Below, piece after piece: positions 59,331-64,000 of a stretch of DNA of 64,000 bases. Each line of letters starts with the position of its first letter. Position 1 is the first letter of the stretch. Below the pieces are notes generated by a model, which saw only the letters and a list, made by a program, of their open reading frames with translations, did no database searches and was not told the DNA's origin. Position numbers and translations under genes: made by a program. Source of the DNA: Acanthopleura granulata (taxonomy: Eukaryota > Mollusca > Polyplacophora > Chitonida > Chitonidae). Location: NCBI GenBank assembly GCA_016165875.1, contig JABBOT010000080.1, positions 35,044,364 to 35,108,363 on the forward strand, in the 5' to 3' direction.

Positions 59331-59956
59331 AGTCAGTCATAGTAAATAGTGTTGTAATTACTGAAACATTGGCAATATTTACATTGCACGCAAGTACTGC
59401 TCTTCATCATGGGCGAACCGATGTAAGTTTTTGACCCTAGCATCGAACTGCCGATTATGTGACTCACCCGTCATTTTTCTTCATGTGCTGCGTGGAAGTC
59501 AATTCGCAATCAGAGACGATTACACAGAATTAAACTTTTATGAGACCCATAAATAATTGCAAACATATGGTTTATAAGAAATAAGACAGAGGTCAGGTTT
59601 TATACGGAGGGAATCGAACAGAGAATGAAGGAGATCATCCCAGCAGGCCAAACCTATGGATACAAGCCCGCTGACAAATGGGCAAAAGGTGGATTCGAAA
59701 TAATAACGAGTGGTGTGAATTGTGGAGGTTTAGCTTACTAGCCTAATGAGGAACAATTTGAGGTAGAGAGGTATCCAGTGTCTTTCACTCCAAACAACTC
59801 CAGTGGAATTGTACTGTTATGGGTCCACTCTATGGGCCCACAAAGGACTTTAATGCTGACATTTATCTACTCTGTATATCTCCAGGAAACTTGAATACTG
59901 GCATGTATCCATTCTACACACGTCTGGCGGACTTAACCCTATATATGTGGCATAAG

Positions 59957-60007
59957 TGAAATATTCTTGAGTGTGGCATAAAACACGAAATAAATAAATA
60001 AATAAAT
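59957..60007 (+). mobile_element. SINE 3'-end fragment
   Basis: AAGTGAAATATTCTTGAGTG then TGGCATAAAACACG and repeated AAATA match the family's 3' end. Confidence 0.7.
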
Positions 60008-60124
60008 GAATAGATACAGTCATATATCTCCCAATCATTTAAACAGCCAACTTTAGTGCCATTCATCTCCCTAACGTGTATGTCCTACCAGAAATAGGCT
60101 TTAGGTATTGTGCACTCTACGAAA

Positions 60125-60420
60125 GTTGTTGTTTTTTTTGGTTCAAAACTGATTGGTTCAGTCATTTCACAATTAAGAGCGAGTTATTGTATGCAAAGAT
60201 GATTTATTCATTGTATCTTAATACCATACTCAGGAATGTTTCACCTATACGGTTACCGTAAGTTTTATAAGTAGAGGAAACCTGTGGGACCATGGAATAC
60301 TCCAAGAAGGTTGTTTTTCTTGTTTAAAACTCTTTGATTAAATCATTACAAAAATTAAGAACGAGTTATTCCATGCAGAGGATTTTTATTGTCTCTTAAT
60401 GTCATACTCAAGAATTTTCC
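60125..60420. repeat. Tandem duplication containing SINE fragments
   Basis: About 60138-60250 and about 60322-60430 align. Shared blocks are TTCAAAACTGATTG/TTTAAAACTCTTTG, AATTAAGAGCGAGTTATT/AATTAAGAACGAGTTATT, TTGTATCTTAATACCATACT/TTGTCTCTTAATGTCATACT, and CACCTATACG/CACTTATACG. Each unit ends in a reversed, decayed SINE segment (to about 60520 in the second). Confidence 0.6.
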
Positions 60421-61714
60421 ACTTATACGATGGCGATCAGTATTTGAAGGAAATCTCCGTGATCGGGAAAAACCACCGACCTTTGGCACATTACTGACGA
60501 GCTTTCTCAGATGTGACGGACAGGTATGTGTATACAAGCCGGTCTATACTGAATATATACAGATTACTAAAAACAAAAGGAAAAGAAATGTGCAATTTAT
60601 GGAAATTTCTGGATTTCATACTACAGATATGAATCATCGCCTGTACAACAATTTATATCGCACACAATATCCCAGTTATGAAAGACAGCCTTTATAAAAC
60701 AAGTTATGTCGCCCAGCAACCAGACTCTAGAGAATCGCTGTTTTGCCATATTGTCATAGTTATGTCAGTTTGCGAATATAAACAATAACTGATAATGTCA
60801 ACTGTATCGCAACCAGCGTCTAGAAAGTCTTTGATGCATGTATCTTACATTTTCATATAGCGAGGATATCCAGCGTACATATACAACGACTGATATCACA
60901 CAATGTTGTTATTATAGAAAAAGCGTTTTGAAAGCCACTTACATTGCATAATGTCGTTTGTTAGGGAAAGCATCGCATGATAGACAATACGAATTATCAC
61001 ACAATGCATTATCTCTCTTAGCATTGTAATACAATTTCGATACTATGGATATCCGCAAGCACTGAATTAGTATATAGTCATGACACTGATATATGGCAAT
61101 TTCAGGCATTCCTAGTTTCAGCCTGAATACATAGTGACTGATACATACATACGCAAACAATATACACTAAAGATTTAAATTTTAAATACATACATGTAAG
61201 CTAACTTTTCGCGCATATTTATACAAGTATGACAATGTATTAAGCTAGAATATAGTAGGAAATTTGTCATTTAGTCTTGGATAAGATGTCTCTAACGTAT
61301 ATGACGATCAATACATTGCAGTATTTCCAACATCGAATATACCAAGACCACTAACTACATGTAAATTCAAGTTCTCACAATTTCGACACTAAATACCAAC
61401 TCTCACATTTTACATTTACCAAAAATAAATGTTCATGTGTCCAAATAAATCATGTTAGTCATTAAAAAATCTGCCAACAGAGATACATATAACCATCTCT
61501 ATGATGAATAGCTATCAATAAAAAGTAATATGTACATTACATTTCATTCAATAAAATTCTGAAGTTTATCAATGGCATTAAAGACAAACTTAGTATTGTC
61601 GTAGAACAGAATTCTAAATGACAAGAAATTGCTTAGGCAATCATGACATTGCATCCATTTGATCACGTGTTACCAGAACAGAGTGAAGTCTGACTTCTGA
61701 AGATTTACGCTTCC

Positions 61715-61833
61715 TCAGTTTGCATTTGAAGGGTGTTCTTTTGGCGGCGGTCTATTCTTCAACCAATTGCTGATTCCGCGGCACTTTGGACAAAGCATCT
61801 CATCGTTGTCATAGCCATCCATGAAATAATGAC
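61715..61833 (-). CDS. Last coding exon of an unidentified gene (CPKC motif)
   Basis: On the minus strand an acceptor (TTGACCAG) is followed by two bases of a split codon and then 38 codons ending in TGA (61715-61717). The peptide starts GHYFMDGYDNDEMLCPKCRG and ends in a proline/lysine-rich tail (RPPPKE...). The Cys-x-x-Cys pair suggests half of a zinc site or a redox pair. Composition is coding-like: acidic then CPKC then basic, with no low complexity. Upstream exons of the gene should lie to the right; none was found up to 64000, so the gene probably extends past the window edge. The family is not recognised. Confidence 0.55.
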
Positions 61834-64000
61834 CTGGTCAATGAAAGTAATACATTTGAGCTATGACTGTCACATGTATTGACTAAAAGACAACTGATCA
61901 CTTATAGTTAAATTTCAGTATCCATATTATAAGTGTAACAGCGCTAGCTAAGGGACATAATGCTTTCATCTTCTTTAACCTTCAACCAATAATGTGAGAG
62001 GTTCAAATCCTTCCCATGTTGCTGTTTCTTGCGTTTTCAGTTCAGGTGTTTCTTTTTAAGGTACATGTATTGGTGAAGTCATTTTGAGAAACTGCTAAAG
62101 ACAAAAGCTTGGACGGCAATAACGAAAAATAACTTTTGGAAGTGTTCTTGGAATATTTTTACCCACACTGGTTTTTCACAAGATCGCTCCTGTACTTAGA
62201 CAGCCAGTTAGCCTCTGCAGCGTAAATATGCTATTCTAACGGTTAATGTATTATCAGCTCAATAACTCGCCTCTTGAACTGTTGCTGAAGTAAGCATTAT
62301 GAGGCGTACCTCCAAATCATATTTTCACTCATATTGCCAACTTGTAAATTGACCACCAAAGCTATTTCCTTTTAGAATTGGTAAGCATGTCACATTAACT
62401 GTTGCGTTTTTGTAAGCTTGGAAAGGACCCCTTGCAACGGAATGGCTTGTCCCTCTGTCGCTCAGGCCGTTTGTTAGCCTGCCCACAGTGACCAATCGAC
62501 TACATAATGACGCTAGGGCATGAAGTTGTTATATAACAGTTCTTGCCTTGAAAACTAACAAAACATATTCGTTACTAACCATGAGTGGTAACCCTATCTT
62601 TTTACACCTTGTTCGCTAAAATCTGTTCTAGTCAGATCTATAAGAAGTTGGATTTAAAATAAATTTTGTCTCGGACTTCGCTGGGTATTTATTAATTATT
62701 CGATATGCTGACACCTAAGGTGTTGTGCGTTGAAACGGACTGATAACGTGGACAACACTTACATATTATTGACTGTATTCAACTTTCGCTGAATGTACAC
62801 GTATGCTACTCATGCATATTCATTTTTGTTGGAACATATCTAATATGTAACTTGGCAAACCGTAAACAAAAAAGACTTGTCTCTAACCTGACTCAATCAC
62901 TTTCTTTGCAACTCTTGTTAGTAAAAAAAATGTACACACAGGGCTTTAACTGTTGAACTCTATTGTCAGCTGGATTCTTAGCTGCAAGAGTTACCGCTGT
63001 ACGGCGGGGAACAACGATCTAAAAGCTATGAAATATTATGGAGAATATGCAGTTCCAGTTGCCCTAGAAAAGATTTCATTTTGTTCGATTTACAAAAATG
63101 TTATAACGTGAACCAACACGATGCTTTGCAATTGATTAGAACTCTGTAGCTTGACATCAGAGACGCACAAATGATTTTGGTTCAAGTAATCCTATTTTTA
63201 TTATGATGGAAATTCCCTCAGCAAAACGGCCTAAAAAGCGAAACCTGCTTTTGGTCATACGTTTGCTTTCTGATAAAACAAAAAGTATGAATCACACCAC
63301 TCCTATTTTTCACAGACATGTTGCATCGTAATTGTACTTCAGAATTATGTAGATTTTCTCTCTTTTCTTGCACGCAAAAAATCCACCTTACTCCGGCAAC
63401 ACTGCCGGACGGTTTCCCATCTAGTTGCAAGGGGTCCTTTGTCATTTGATATAAGCTCTATTTTTTTTTAATTTGTAAAATTGCTGCCCAAACTGTTGCT
63501 TTCTTACCGAGTTAATTGGTCATCTAAATTGGTGCTTTATTATCAACATGTAAAGTGACTCATATAAGCTGTTAATTTATTGCTAATATAAACTAGTAAC
63601 CTTAGCGGTTGCTTTGATGTCAACTCCTTAACTGACTACCTGTGCTGTTTTCATAGCCAATTCGTAAATTGCCAACCTAAGTTAGTGTTTTATTTTCGAC
63701 TCTAACACTGGTCACTTACAGTGTTGCTTAAAGGGAAAGATCACACAGAAATGTGAGGTATTTTCCTTTAGGTAAGCAACATGCACTGTTAAGTTTCAAC
63801 ACAGCGAAATATGGACATCAGTGAAACGAATAAACGAACAATATGCATAATAACTCACGAGAGACTATTGGTGATAAAATATAGGACAGCAACGAAGGGT
63901 AACTTGCGTAGACACTCCTAGAATATGTTTGCACTTTGCACTTCCTTCTTGTTATAAGGTACATGTACATATGCAGATATGACAAAAGCTGGGTTCTGGA
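61834..64000. other. Probable intron, no exon recognised
   Basis: Assumed intron of the gene ending at 61715. It contains imperfect repeats around ATTGCCAACTTGTAAATTG (62335; similar at 63655) and loose repeats of CTAAGTTGGTGTTTTATT type at 63480-63735. A 17-bp inverted pair AAAGGACCCCTTGCAAC lies at about 62423 (plus) and 63426 (minus). No other exon could be supported. Confidence 0.45.

Larger units (their letters stand above)
57914..61714. other. Spacer right of gene C, repeats only
   Basis: It holds the second copy of the ~650-bp repeat (58233-58870), several SINEs (58895-60520) and a local duplication (60125-60420). No coding exon was seen. No AATAAA lies close after the gene C stop; the first is near 58278. 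Confidence 0.6.

Overview
This is animal nuclear DNA: intron-rich, AT-rich and gene-sparse. It carries many tRNA-derived SINE copies ending in AAATA-type tails, plus degenerate minisatellites. The SINE type and the secreted GH16 family suggest a mollusc or another lophotrochozoan. The taxon is an inference and I do not name a species. No prokaryotic genes, rRNA, CRISPR array or intact transposase was seen.

The main content is a cluster of three paralogous GH16 genes (laminarinase / beta-1,3-glucan-binding-protein family). I assembled them by hand from consensus splice sites and cross-paralogue alignment. Gene A is on the minus strand, 27439-36355, with 10 exons and 369 aa. Gene B is on the minus strand, 40196-46225, with 11 exons and 391 aa. 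Gene C is on the plus strand, 49069-57913, with 10 exons and 372 aa. The seven exons from the histidine/tryptophan-rich core exon to the end keep the same length and phase in all three genes, apart from one extra codon in one exon of B. All three have a signal peptide and the catalytic E-x-D-x-x-E motif. B and C are divergent and share a 2.8 kb intergenic region. A and B lie in tandem, about 3.8 kb apart. B and C share an extra cysteine pair that A lacks, and B has one additional 63-nt exon that could be skipped in frame. The likely role is secreted digestion or recognition of beta-1,3-glucans such as laminarin or microbial glucans.

Layout. 1-27438: no confident gene. It holds degenerate tandem arrays (5760-6370, 9246-9970, 11030-12240, 21440-21960), SINEs, one candidate terminal coding exon (8275-8527), and GATA-site and TAAT-site clusters at about 24-25 kb. 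27439-57913: the GH16 cluster, whose introns and spacers contain SINEs, inverted-repeat elements and tandem arrays, some apparently seeded from exon edges. 57914-61714: repeats only. 61715-61833: the last coding exon of an unidentified minus-strand gene with a CPKC motif, whose upstream exons were not found and may lie beyond the right edge. 61834-64000: repeats and nothing else recognised.

Similarity percentages were judged by eye. Exon boundaries rest on GT-AG sites, phase agreement and agreement among the three paralogues, not on transcripts.
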